NCBI GenBank assembly: GCA_011526095.1
Contig: WYBA01000196.1
Span: 1 to 34,207, forward strand
Direction of reading: 5' to 3'
Length of the DNA: 34,207 nucleotides
From: Myxococcales bacterium
GTDB lineage: Bacteria; Myxococcota_A; Polyangia; Haliangiales; Haliangiaceae
Shown here: positions 15,252-22,552 of the stretch, one piece after another
Layout of the letters: every line of letters starts with the position of its first letter
Position numbering within the stretch: position 1 is the stretch's first letter
Program-made: the position numbers and the translations under genes
The notes under the pieces: model-generated
Databases searched by the model: none
What the model saw: the letters and a program-made list of their open reading frames with translations, nothing else
Told to the model about the DNA's origin: nothing

Positions 15252-16463
15252 ATGCGCCACGCCCTGTTCGCGATGGCGATCGCCGCCGCGCTCGCCGCGC
15301 CGACCCTCGCGCGCGCCGACGACGCGCCCGCGCCGACACCCCCTCCGGCCGCGCCCGCGCCGCCGCCACCGCCGCCCGTCGACATCGCCGCGTTCCCGCC
15401 GCCGCCCGCCGCGGCCGCGCCGCGCACGCCCGGCGTCGAGGTCCACGGCGTCGTGACGACGTGGTGGACCCCGTGGTCGGAGGCCTCGCCCACCGCCGCG
15501 ACCGACGCGGTGCGGCTGCGGTTCGCGGTGCTGCGCGTCGACGCCCGGCCCGCGCGCGACGTCAGCGTGCTCGCCCGCGTCGGGCTGATGCTGCCCGGCT
15601 CGCCGCTGCTCGACCTCGCGGCGACCTACCAGCCGCGGCCCGAGATCGGCGTCACGTTCGGCCAGTTCCGCCTGCCGCTCGGCGCGTCCGCGACGACGCT
15701 GGCGCCGCAGCTCGTGATGCTCGATCGCCCCAGCTACGTCTACGCGATGACCAAGCTGGCGTTCCGCGACGTCGGCGTGATGGTCCACAGCGGCCCCGCG
15801 GGCCTCGCCGACGGCCTGCTCCACTACCGCGTCGTCGCGGCCAGCGGCAGCGGTCGCCACGGCGCCGGCGCCGCGCGCGCGCCGGACGCCCACGCCTACC
15901 TGGTCGGCGGCCGCGTCCTCGTCGACGCCGGCCCGCGCGCGCTCGGCGGCGCGAAGGACCGCCTCGTCGGCGGCGTCACGCTCGCGCGGTCGCACGATCC
16001 CGCGATCGACACCGGCGATGCCGCGGCCGACGCCACGCTCGCCGCGGGCGTCCTCGGTCGCACGCTCGCGCCGATCGCCGTCGAGCGCGACACCATGCTC
16101 GCCGGTGCGGACCTCACCGTCGCGCGCGGCCCGGCGTGGCTGCAGGCCGAGACGATGTACCTGCGCTCGCGCGCCGTCGACGGCCCCGCCGCGCGCGACG
16201 CGCTCGGCCTCAGCGTCGAGGCGGCGTACGCGCTGCCGGCGCGGCCCGCCGGGCACGAGCTGCAGCTCGCGGCGCGCTACGAGCGGTTCGACCCGAACCT
16301 CGACGTGTCCGGCGACGTCCGGCGCATGACCTCGCTCGGGCTCAACGCCTCGCTGGCGCGGCTGCGGTGGAGCGCGTTCGGCACGATCACGTCGTTCGAC
16401 GACGCGACCGGCGAGCGCCAGCACGCCGGCGAGGTCACGGTGCGCGCGCAGGCGACGTTCTAG
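15252..16463 (+). CDS. Outer-membrane porin-like protein
   Basis: A 403-residue protein with a cleavable signal peptide (MRHALFAMAIAAALAAPTLARA, cut before DDAPA), a Pro/Ala-rich segment to about residue 60, then alternating polar/hydrophobic strands characteristic of a beta-barrel. The block DLAATYQPRPEIGVTFGQF (about 118-136) followed by LPLG, and RPSYVYAMTKLAFRDVGVM are like phosphate-selective porin O/P proteins. The last residues, TVRAQATF, end in Phe, the usual assembly signal for the BAM complex. Start ATG is 1 nt after the tsdA stop, so the two are co-transcribed; the barrel may admit the sulfur substrate. Specificity is not evident. Confidence 0.75.
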   Translation: MRHALFAMAIAAALAAPTLARADDAPAPTPPPAAPAPPPPPPVDIAAFPPPPAAAAPRTPGVEVHGVVTTWWTPWSEASPTAATDAVRLRFAVLRVDARPARDVSVLARVGLMLPGSPLLDLAATYQPRPEIGVTFGQFRLPLGASATTLAPQLVMLDRPSYVYAMTKLAFRDVGVMVHSGPAGLADGLLHYRVVAASGSGRHGAGAARAPDAHAYLVGGRVLVDAGPRALGGAKDRLVGGVTLARSHDPAIDTGDAAADATLAAGVLGRTLAPIAVERDTMLAGADLTVARGPAWLQAETMYLRSRAVDGPAARDALGLSVEAAYALPARPAGHELQLAARYERFDPNLDVSGDVRRMTSLGLNASLARLRWSAFGTITSFDDATGERQHAGEVTVRAQATF

Positions 16464-16643
16464 GCGAGCCGCTCGGGATTGATCACTTCTCGGGTCACCG
16501 AACCAGGTGTGATTCCCACCCGTTCGCCCTGAGTCGTCCTCGCTTTCGCTCGGACCGCTCAGGACGCACGGATCTTGGGTCCCGACGAGAACTCCGAGAT
16601 GTCTTGGATCCTGAGAGGCGAGGCGAGGCGTGCCGCGCCAGCG
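16464..16643. other. AT-richer intergenic region after sulfur block
   Basis: About 180 bases with lower GC than the rest, containing the inverted repeat at 16520-16571, the 10-bp near-direct repeats, and three GGCGA units at about 16616-16630. Upstream Met/Gln-containing frames are open but unlike neighbouring codon use. I see no RNA gene I can name. Confidence 0.4.
16520..16571. repeat. 52-nt imperfect inverted repeat (REP-like hairpin)
   Basis: Pairing positions 16520 with 16571 inward gives 18 Watson-Crick pairs plus one G-T pair over about 22 positions, including CCTGAG/CTCAGG. It lies 56 nt after the porin stop in an AT-richer gap. A second near-direct repeat, TCTTGGGTCC (16573-16582) and TCTTGGATCC (16602-16611), follows. 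It may be a terminator for the sulfur block, a REP-type element or a transposon remnant. Confidence 0.5.
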
Positions 16644-16649
16644 TATGCT
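16644..16649 (+). promoter_or_regulatory. -10-like TATGCT before coiled-coil gene
   Basis: TATGCT ends 6 nt before the GTG at 16656, with no Shine-Dalgarno. It supports this start over the ATG/GTG further upstream. Confidence 0.52.
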
Positions 16650-16655
16650 CGCGCC

Positions 16656-17336
16656 GTGAGCTATCGCGACGAGCTCGACGCCGCCCACGCCCGGATCGCG
16701 GCGCTGGAGACGGACCTGGCGCGGACCCAGCGCGAGCTGACCGAGGCCAAGGGCGGCGCGCTGGTCAAGGTGAGCGGCGGCGACCAGGCGCTGGTGCGCG
16801 GCAACGCCGGCGGTCAGGCCGCGCCGCGGTGGCTCGGCGCGCCGGCGCAGCTGCGGTTCGAGCGCGAGCTCGACGGCGAGTGCCCGGCGGACGCGCACAC
16901 CGAGATGATCGAGCTGATGCGACGGGCGTTCGGCGTCGCCGGGACGACGACGGTGCTGCCGGGCTCGCTCGCGTGGTCGATCGCCGGCGGCCAGAACAAC
17001 CTGACGCCGACGGTGAACATCTACGTCACCGCGCGGCGCGGCAAGACCAAGCTCACGCTCGAGCAGCGGCTCGGCCAGACGATCGGCGCGATCTACGGCG
17101 GCGTCGGCGGCGGCGTCGGCGGCGGCGGGGTCGCGCTGCCGATCGCCGCGGCGATGCTCAGCCCGTTCGCCGTGCCGGTCGCGCTGGTGGCGTGGTTCGG
17201 CGGCACGTACGCGCTGTGCCGCAGGCTCTACCGCGGTCGCGCCCAGGTCCACGCGACGCGGCTGGAGAAGCTGCTCGGCGAGCTGACGGAGATCGCGGCG
17301 GAGCACATCGCGAAGACGCCCGCGCCCGCGCCGTGA
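16656..17336 (+). CDS. Coiled-coil protein with C-terminal membrane hairpin
   Basis: A 226-residue protein of unknown function. Residues 2-32 are a charged coiled coil (RDELDAAHARIAALETDLAR). The middle (about 60-130) is a mixed alpha/beta region with FERELDGECPADAHTEM and GGQNNLTPTVNIYV. Glycine-rich GGVGGGVGGGGVALP (148-162) leads to hydrophobic segments at about 159-187, probably a membrane hairpin, followed by a basic helix (RRLYRGRAQVHATRLEKLL). No family is recognised. It is convergent with the propeller lipoprotein gene; the two stop codons abut as TGA/TCA inside the palindrome CCGTGATCACGG. Confidence 0.72.
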   Translation: MSYRDELDAAHARIAALETDLARTQRELTEAKGGALVKVSGGDQALVRGNAGGQAAPRWLGAPAQLRFERELDGECPADAHTEMIELMRRAFGVAGTTTVLPGSLAWSIAGGQNNLTPTVNIYVTARRGKTKLTLEQRLGQTIGAIYGGVGGGVGGGGVALPIAAAMLSPFAVPVALVAWFGGTYALCRRLYRGRAQVHATRLEKLLGELTEIAAEHIAKTPAPAP

Positions 17337-19169
17337 TCACGGCGGCTCGCCGCCGGCAGGCACGCCGTCCAGCCGCCGCGCGAGCCCGGCGATCTCGCCG
17401 CGCAGCCGCTCGGCGGTGTACGTGGTGTTGTGCAGCCGCACGCGCGTGCGCTTCGCCGCGTCCGCGACCGCCGCGGACGCGATCCGCGTGACCTCGGCGA
17501 CGAGCGCCGCGCGGTCGCGGAGGTGCGCGCGCGCCGCGGCGTCGAGCGCGTCGAACAGCGCCAGCGTCGCGTGCACGTCCGCGCGGCCGAAGTCATGCTC
17601 GAGCCGCGGCGCCAGCCGCTCGTACTCGGCGCGCAAGCAGCCCGTCGCCGTCAGCACCGCGGCCGCGAGCGCGTCGTCGGGCCACGTCACGCGCGCGAAC
17701 GCCGCCGGCAGCTCGAGCCGGCGCTCGGTCGCCCACGTCCGCAGCTCGTCGAGCACGTCCGCCGCGGCCAGCCGCTCGTCGACGCCGACGGCGTCCGCGA
17801 CGAGGCGGCGCGCCAGGTAGAACACCGCGAGGACGTGCGGGTGATCCAGCTCCGGCGCCGCGGTGCGCAGCGCGAGCGCCGCGGCGTAGCGCACCGCGTC
17901 CGGATCGAAGCGCGGCAGCTCGCACCCGGCCGGCGCGAGGCCGCCGTCGGCCTGCGCCCACGCGAGCAGCGCGTCGAGCGGCGCGCGCACCTCGGCGTCG
18001 ACGAGCACGTCGGGCGCGCCCATGTCGGCGTACGGCACCCGCACCGGCGCGCGAAGCTCTGCGAGCGGCGGCGCCTCCGTCCGCGCCGGCGGCAACGCGT
18101 CGGGCCAGGTCACGGCGGGCGTCGGGGGCGGCCCGGCGCCGTCGGTCAGCCACGCGACGGGCGAGCGCAGCGGCCCGGGCTCACCAACATCCGTCGCGCG
18201 CCCTGTCGCCAGCTCGACGACGACGAGCTGGTCCTGCTCGCCGATGGGGCGGCGCACGGCGGCGAACTGGCCATCGGGCGACAGCACCAGGTCCGGGGAG
18301 GCGAGCCCATCGAGCAGCGTGCGCGTCGGCCTATCCGGCACCACCGCGATCAGCGCGTGCGGACCCGACGGCGCCGCACCCGACACGCACACCAGCGTCC
18401 CGGCCGAATCGGCGGCGAACACGCAGTTCGCGTCGCGGCGCCCGTCGATCCGCACGGTCCCGACGGGGACGACGGGCTGGCGCCCGGACGGCTCCACGAA
18501 CCGCCCGATCACGATCGAGATCGCGAGCGCATCCCCGCGCGCGTCGGTGTGCGCGCCGACGATCGCGAACCGCGCGCCGTCGGCCGACACCGCCTCGGGA
18601 TAGCCGGAGAGCGCCATGCGCGGCCCCGCGTCGCCCGTCGCCGGGTCGACGACGCGCAGCCCGCGCTCGGTCTCGTCGAGCGTGTGCTCCACGATCAGGC
18701 CCACCTCACCCCATCCCAGCGGGTGACCAGGCAGCGCGATCGGCCGTTGCCGGCGCACGCGCTCGGCCGCGAGCTCCCCGACGCACCACGCACGCTCGTC
18801 GAGCAGGCACCGCACCAGCGCGTGACGCGCGTCCGGCGAGACCGCCTCGACCCGATCCGCGAACGGCGCGGACGTCGTGCGCCCGCCATCGCGCCGGATC
18901 ACCACCGCCCCGTCGTCCTTCCACCACCACGCCGTGTGCGCGCTCGCCTCGATCCACGGCCGTCCACCGCCGAGCGGCCCGAGGATGACCTCGTCCCCGG
19001 TCGCGACGTCCGCGGCGAGGAGACCGGTCTCGGTGTCGAGCAGCACCGCGCCCTCCGGCGACGCGGGCGGCGGCGGCGCGACGGACGTGGGCGCCCCCGA
19101 CGGGCCGCAACCCACCATCCCGAGGACGACGAGCGTCGCCTCGACCGTCGATGCCGCCTGCCTCCTCAC
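17337..19169 (-). CDS. Beta-propeller lipoprotein with helical C-terminus
   Basis: A 610-residue envelope protein of unknown function. The N-terminus begins with Arg-rich VRRQAAS, a hydrophobic stretch LVVLGMVG and a lipobox-like GMVGC (Cys21), then a Pro/Ser tether. Residues about 35-345 contain repeated propeller-like blades with ends such as LLDTETGLLAADVATGDEV, EAVSPDARHALVR and DLVLSPDGQFAAVRR, similar to TolB/DPP-IV propellers. Residues about 400-605 are rich in Ala and Leu and helical. The GTG at 19169 is the only start that gives a signal peptide; an earlier ATG-ATG is out of frame. It may follow the 19229-19801 gene in one transcript, 59 nt away. The propeller suggests protein or ligand binding. 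Confidence 0.7.
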   Translation of the reverse strand: MRRQAASTVEATLVVLGMVGCGPSGAPTSVAPPPPASPEGAVLLDTETGLLAADVATGDEVILGPLGGGRPWIEASAHTAWWWKDDGAVVIRRDGGRTTSAPFADRVEAVSPDARHALVRCLLDERAWCVGELAAERVRRQRPIALPGHPLGWGEVGLIVEHTLDETERGLRVVDPATGDAGPRMALSGYPEAVSADGARFAIVGAHTDARGDALAISIVIGRFVEPSGRQPVVPVGTVRIDGRRDANCVFAADSAGTLVCVSGAAPSGPHALIAVVPDRPTRTLLDGLASPDLVLSPDGQFAAVRRPIGEQDQLVVVELATGRATDVGEPGPLRSPVAWLTDGAGPPPTPAVTWPDALPPARTEAPPLAELRAPVRVPYADMGAPDVLVDAEVRAPLDALLAWAQADGGLAPAGCELPRFDPDAVRYAAALALRTAAPELDHPHVLAVFYLARRLVADAVGVDERLAAADVLDELRTWATERRLELPAAFARVTWPDDALAAAVLTATGCLRAEYERLAPRLEHDFGRADVHATLALFDALDAAARAHLRDRAALVAEVTRIASAAVADAAKRTRVRLHNTTYTAERLRGEIAGLARRLDGVPAGGEPP

Positions 19170-19228
19170 GGTCGTCGCATCATCGCAGGTCGGGCTCGCA
19201 CCCGCAGCCGGCGATCCACGCGTCGCGC

Positions 19229-19801
19229 CTAGGCCGCCCTCGCCCGCGCGCCGTAGGCGGCGTGGGCCTGGTCGTACAGGAACTGGTAGCCGGTGTTGTA
19301 GAACTGCGCGGCGGTCATATCGGCCTGCGGGCCCATCCGCCACGACCACGTCTGCTCGACCTCCATCCACCGCGCGGTGTCGATGCCGTACGCGGCGAGC
19401 ACCGCGCCCATCGGCTCGCCGAGCGCGCAGCGCGCGCGGATCGCGGCGAACCGGTCGAGCGAGATGCCGTGCGGCGGCGCGGTGTACTGCGACGGCAGCG
19501 GGTAGCTCGCGGTGAGCGACGCGACCTGGCTCTCGAACTGGACGCGCGCCGCCGACAGCGCCCACTCGGGGTTGCGGCCGTTGCGGTCGTTCATGCTCGA
19601 CTGGACGCGCTCCCAGTGCTCGAGGTCGCGCAGCCCGTACCGCGCGAGCGTCGCCTGCAGGTCGGCCGCGCCGCGGCGCTCCGCCTGATCGATCGCGCCG
19701 AGGGCGCGGTGGTAGGTGTCGAAGTCGTCGGGGTTGAACGCGGCGAAGTCGGGCTTGGCGCCGCCGCCGAACAGGCCCAGCAGCCAGTCGAGGATGCTCA
19801 T
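19229..19801 (-). CDS. Protein with duplicated helical repeat (unknown)
   Basis: A 190-residue protein starting MSILDWLLGLFGGG, a short hydrophobic or amphipathic segment. The remainder consists of two related helical units: about 28-95 and about 116-182. Matching parts are ATLARYGLRDLEHWERVQ (50-67) and AVLAAYGIDTARWMEVEQ (133-150), each followed by a Trp/Met/Arg-rich stretch and an amphipathic helix. Both share the pattern A-x-L-A-x-Y-G-[LI]-x-D/x-x-x-W-x-x-V. I do not recognise a function; the conserved Trp/Tyr suggest a buried core. It may be co-transcribed with the propeller lipoprotein gene downstream. Confidence 0.72.
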   Translation of the reverse strand: MSILDWLLGLFGGGAKPDFAAFNPDDFDTYHRALGAIDQAERRGAADLQATLARYGLRDLEHWERVQSSMNDRNGRNPEWALSAARVQFESQVASLTASYPLPSQYTAPPHGISLDRFAAIRARCALGEPMGAVLAAYGIDTARWMEVEQTWSWRMGPQADMTAAQFYNTGYQFLYDQAHAAYGARARAA

Positions 19802-19948
19802 GCCCGCAGCCTGAGCAACCGGCGGGCCGTGCCTGTCGCGTGTGAGTCCAGGGGGTTGCGCACGTCGTGCCGCCGTCGGTCCCAGGACCGTGCGTCGCAT
19901 GTCCCGGGACCCGGCGCGACGCGCTGTCACGGTGCGGACCGGACGCGA

Positions 19949-19954
19949 TACGCT
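19949..19954 (+). promoter_or_regulatory. -10-like TACGCT before Cys-rich lipoprotein
   Basis: TACGCT ends 8 nt before the ATG at 19963, with no Shine-Dalgarno. It supports this start over ATG-less extension from 19867. Confidence 0.5.
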
Positions 19955-19962
19955 GGTCGGTG

Positions 19963-20919
19963 ATGGCCAGCCGTCAGTCGTGGAGAGCCGCGCTCGCCGT
20001 GGCGTCGCTGTCGGCGCTCGCGCTCGCATGCACCCACCCGCTCGAGCTCGGCGAGAAGTGCCGGACGAACACGGGCGGGACGTTCGACGGAATGTCGACG
20101 CCCACGGGGGAGTGTCAGCCTGGGCTCGTCTGCGGCCCGAGCGCGACGTGCGAGTACCCGCTCGGCGAGGGTGACGACTGCGATCCGGACCGGGATCCCG
20201 ACAACTACGACCTGCTGCCGTGCGAGGAGGGCCTGGTGTGCTCGAGCATCTCGCGCCAGTGCGCGCCGCTCGGCGCCGAAGGCGCGCGCTGCCGACGCGA
20301 CGCCGAGTGTCTCGACGGCGCTTGCCACCTCGGCTACGTGCCGGACGACCCGACGATCGGCGAGTGTCGCCCGCCGAGCCCCCCCGGCGGGCCGTGCTTC
20401 TGGACCGGGGTCGACCCGTTCCCGGTCGACGCCGAGCAGCACGGCTGCGAGGCCGGGCTGGTGTGCGTGCCGCCGCCGCCCGTGATCCCGTCCGCCGAGG
20501 GCGTGGATCCCGCCGGGTTCTGCCCCGACGACGGGAGCCCGTGCGGCTACAGCGGAACGTGCGCGGCGCCGGGGCAAGGCGCGGACGGGACACCGTGCAT
20601 CACCGACAGCACCTGCGCGAGCGGGACCTGCGACCCGATCGCGCGGCCGCGTGGGCCGGACATCAGCGGGTTCGATCCGTTCTATCCGTGGGCGTACCTC
20701 GGACCGTGGCCCGGGATCTGCGTCGCGGCCGACGCGCTCACCGAGGGCGCGATCTGCTCGGACGTGTCCCCGTGCGCGCCGGGCTACGAGTGCAACCTGG
20801 GGTTCAACCCATCGCGCTGCTTCGCCAGGTGGAGCCTCGTCGACGAGTACTGCGGACCGTCTCCCGACACCGAGCTGTGCGGGATCGGGCTGCGCTGCGA
20901 CACGCGCTGCGTGCCGTGA
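19963..20919 (+). CDS. Cys-rich repeat lipoprotein
   Basis: A 318-residue envelope protein. Signal MASRQSWRAALAVASLSALALAC with lipidated Cys23. The mature region has 30 further cysteines, an even number, in recurring units such as C-x2-GLVC (GECQPGLVC, PCEEGLVC, GCEAGLVC) and C-x5-C-x4-C (RCRRDAECLDGAC, PCITDSTCASGTC). This matches the dickkopf-like Cys-rich proteins frequent in myxobacteria, where about 15 disulfides would stabilise an extracellular domain. Binding function is likely but the ligand is unknown. The longer reading from 19867 lacks a good signal. It is convergent with the 20954-22552 gene. Confidence 0.8.
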   Translation: MASRQSWRAALAVASLSALALACTHPLELGEKCRTNTGGTFDGMSTPTGECQPGLVCGPSATCEYPLGEGDDCDPDRDPDNYDLLPCEEGLVCSSISRQCAPLGAEGARCRRDAECLDGACHLGYVPDDPTIGECRPPSPPGGPCFWTGVDPFPVDAEQHGCEAGLVCVPPPPVIPSAEGVDPAGFCPDDGSPCGYSGTCAAPGQGADGTPCITDSTCASGTCDPIARPRGPDISGFDPFYPWAYLGPWPGICVAADALTEGAICSDVSPCAPGYECNLGFNPSRCFARWSLVDEYCGPSPDTELCGIGLRCDTRCVP

Positions 20920-20953
20920 CCGCCCGGTGACGATGGCGCGTGGGCGGCTGGCG

Positions 20954-22552
20954 TCAGGGACGCCCGCGGACCTCGCCGACGTCGACCAGGACGTGGTTCG
21001 GCCCCGGGAAGCTCCCCATGCCGTCGAGCGAGAGCCCGTGGCAGTGCGCGGGCGCCCGGAGGAAGGAGATCGAGGGCGGCGGGATCGTCGCCCCGCCGGT
21101 GGGCGTCAGCCGCCACAGCGGGTCCGCGTGGAGCTCCTCGGGCGCGCTCGTCGGCGTGGCGTAGCGCAGCACCTCGCCGCCCACGCCCGCGAACGGATCT
21201 GGGTCGACCGCCACCACGTAGAGGCGGCCCAGCTCGTCGAGCGCGACGCGGGTGAGCTCGCGGCCCGGGCGCGACAGGACCGCGACGCGCGCGACCTCGA
21301 CGCCGTCGACGACGGTCAACCGCCACAGCGTGTCGCCGGCGGGCACCAGCAGGGTCCCATCGTCGTCGACGAGCACGTCGTTGGGGCCGAGCGGGGAGGT
21401 CGTCACCTCGGTCACGACGCCGCCGGCGACGCGGTAGAGCTGCTTGCCGACCGGCGAGAAGTGCGGGAACCCGGTCGTCACCAGCATCGCGCCGTCGGCC
21501 GCCCGGGCGATGCCGGACACGCCACCGCTGCCAGGCAGCTCGGCGACGATCGTCGGGGACAGCGTGGCGGCGGCGACGTCGAACGCGTAGAGCCAGGTCG
21601 CCCCCTCCATGTACCCGGCGTAGACGGTCTGGTCGCCGTCGTGGAACAGCCGGTGGAGCTCGCCGTCACCGCCGACCCACGTCCGCGACGTCGCGTCGAG
21701 CAGGTCGGACGCGGTCAGATCCAGCGTCGCCTGGTAGCGCGTCGCGTCGTCGGCGTAGATCACGTAGCGCTCGGACGTCACGGGCAGCCGCGCGCAGCTC
21801 GCGAGCGCCAGGTCGTGGTCGAGCGTCGCGAGGCGGCCATCGTCGCGCTCGACCACGACCGTGAGCGTCCCCGCACCGTCGGGGAGCTCGTCGAGGTCGA
21901 CCTCGAGCGTGAACGGCGGGGTCGTCGACGACGCGAGCTCGACCCCGTCGAGCTCGAGCGCGGCGCCGACCAGCCGCTCGGGATCCTGGAGCACGCGCGG
22001 GGTCACGGCGATCCGCCCGGCGAGCGCCTCCTGCTCGGACAGCTCGGCGCACGCCAGCAGGTGCGGCGAGCACACCTGGGCGCCGGCGACCCGCCACGGC
22101 GCGACCCACTCGATCGTCACCCGGTCCTCGCGATCGTGGAGCGACGAGGCGACGATCTGGACCTCGTAGGTGCCGGTCGGCAGCGGCTGGGGCTCGCCGG
22201 TGATCGGATCGTTGAAGCCGCTCGTCGGGATGCCCTCGAGCGCGCCGCGCAGCTCGCCGGCGGGGACGTCGACGCGGCCGAGCCCGAGCAGCCACTCCTC
22301 GACCGGCACGCCGTCGGGGTTCTCCGACAGCTCGAACTCGATCCGCACCGGCACGCCGTCGAACGTCGCGCCGTCCTGCGGCGAGGTGATCGTGACCGCG
22401 ATGTCCGGCTCCTGCTCGCTGCACAGCCCGAGCGCGCCGAACGCCGGTCCGACGACGCAGCCGGTCAGCCCGAGCGGCGAGAACAGCGCGACCACGGCGT
22501 GGACCAGCGCCGCCAGGCGCCCGCGCGGGCGGGGGCGATCCGCGCTCCTCAT
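20954..22552 (-). CDS. Lipoprotein with Ig-like and propeller-like regions
   Basis: A 532-residue envelope protein. N-terminus MRSADRPRPRGR, a hydrophobic stretch and lipobox LTGC (Cys32). About 49-130 resemble a bacterial Ig-like/fibronectin domain (AVTITSPQDGATFDG, VPVRIEFELS). Residues about 270-510 contain repeated blades with phrases such as GGVSGIARAADGAMLV and GPNDVLVDDDGTLLVPAGD, typical of NHL/SMP-30-type propellers. Cysteines are few. The ATG overlaps the stop of the upstream gene as ATGA, so translation is coupled with the 22549-24441 protein. A role in binding or sensing at the surface is possible; no enzymatic motif is evident. Confidence 0.72.
   Translation of the reverse strand: MRSADRPRPRGRLAALVHAVVALFSPLGLTGCVVGPAFGALGLCSEQEPDIAVTITSPQDGATFDGVPVRIEFELSENPDGVPVEEWLLGLGRVDVPAGELRGALEGIPTSGFNDPITGEPQPLPTGTYEVQIVASSLHDREDRVTIEWVAPWRVAGAQVCSPHLLACAELSEQEALAGRIAVTPRVLQDPERLVGAALELDGVELASSTTPPFTLEVDLDELPDGAGTLTVVVERDDGRLATLDHDLALASCARLPVTSERYVIYADDATRYQATLDLTASDLLDATSRTWVGGDGELHRLFHDGDQTVYAGYMEGATWLYAFDVAAATLSPTIVAELPGSGGVSGIARAADGAMLVTTGFPHFSPVGKQLYRVAGGVVTEVTTSPLGPNDVLVDDDGTLLVPAGDTLWRLTVVDGVEVARVAVLSRPGRELTRVALDELGRLYVVAVDPDPFAGVGGEVLRYATPTSAPEELHADPLWRLTPTGGATIPPPSISFLRAPAHCHGLSLDGMGSFPGPNHVLVDVGEVRGRP

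Noticed and set aside
12812..15493. Long minus-strand frame of almost 900 codons opposite the sulfur genes
   Set aside because: Arg/Val/Asp-rich shadow without domain signs; the plus strand carries intact rhodanese, dioxygenase and dihaem motifs.
16464..16643. tRNA or other named RNA gene in the AT-richer gap
   Set aside because: No cloverleaf or T-loop arrangement fits; only inverted and direct repeats are evident.
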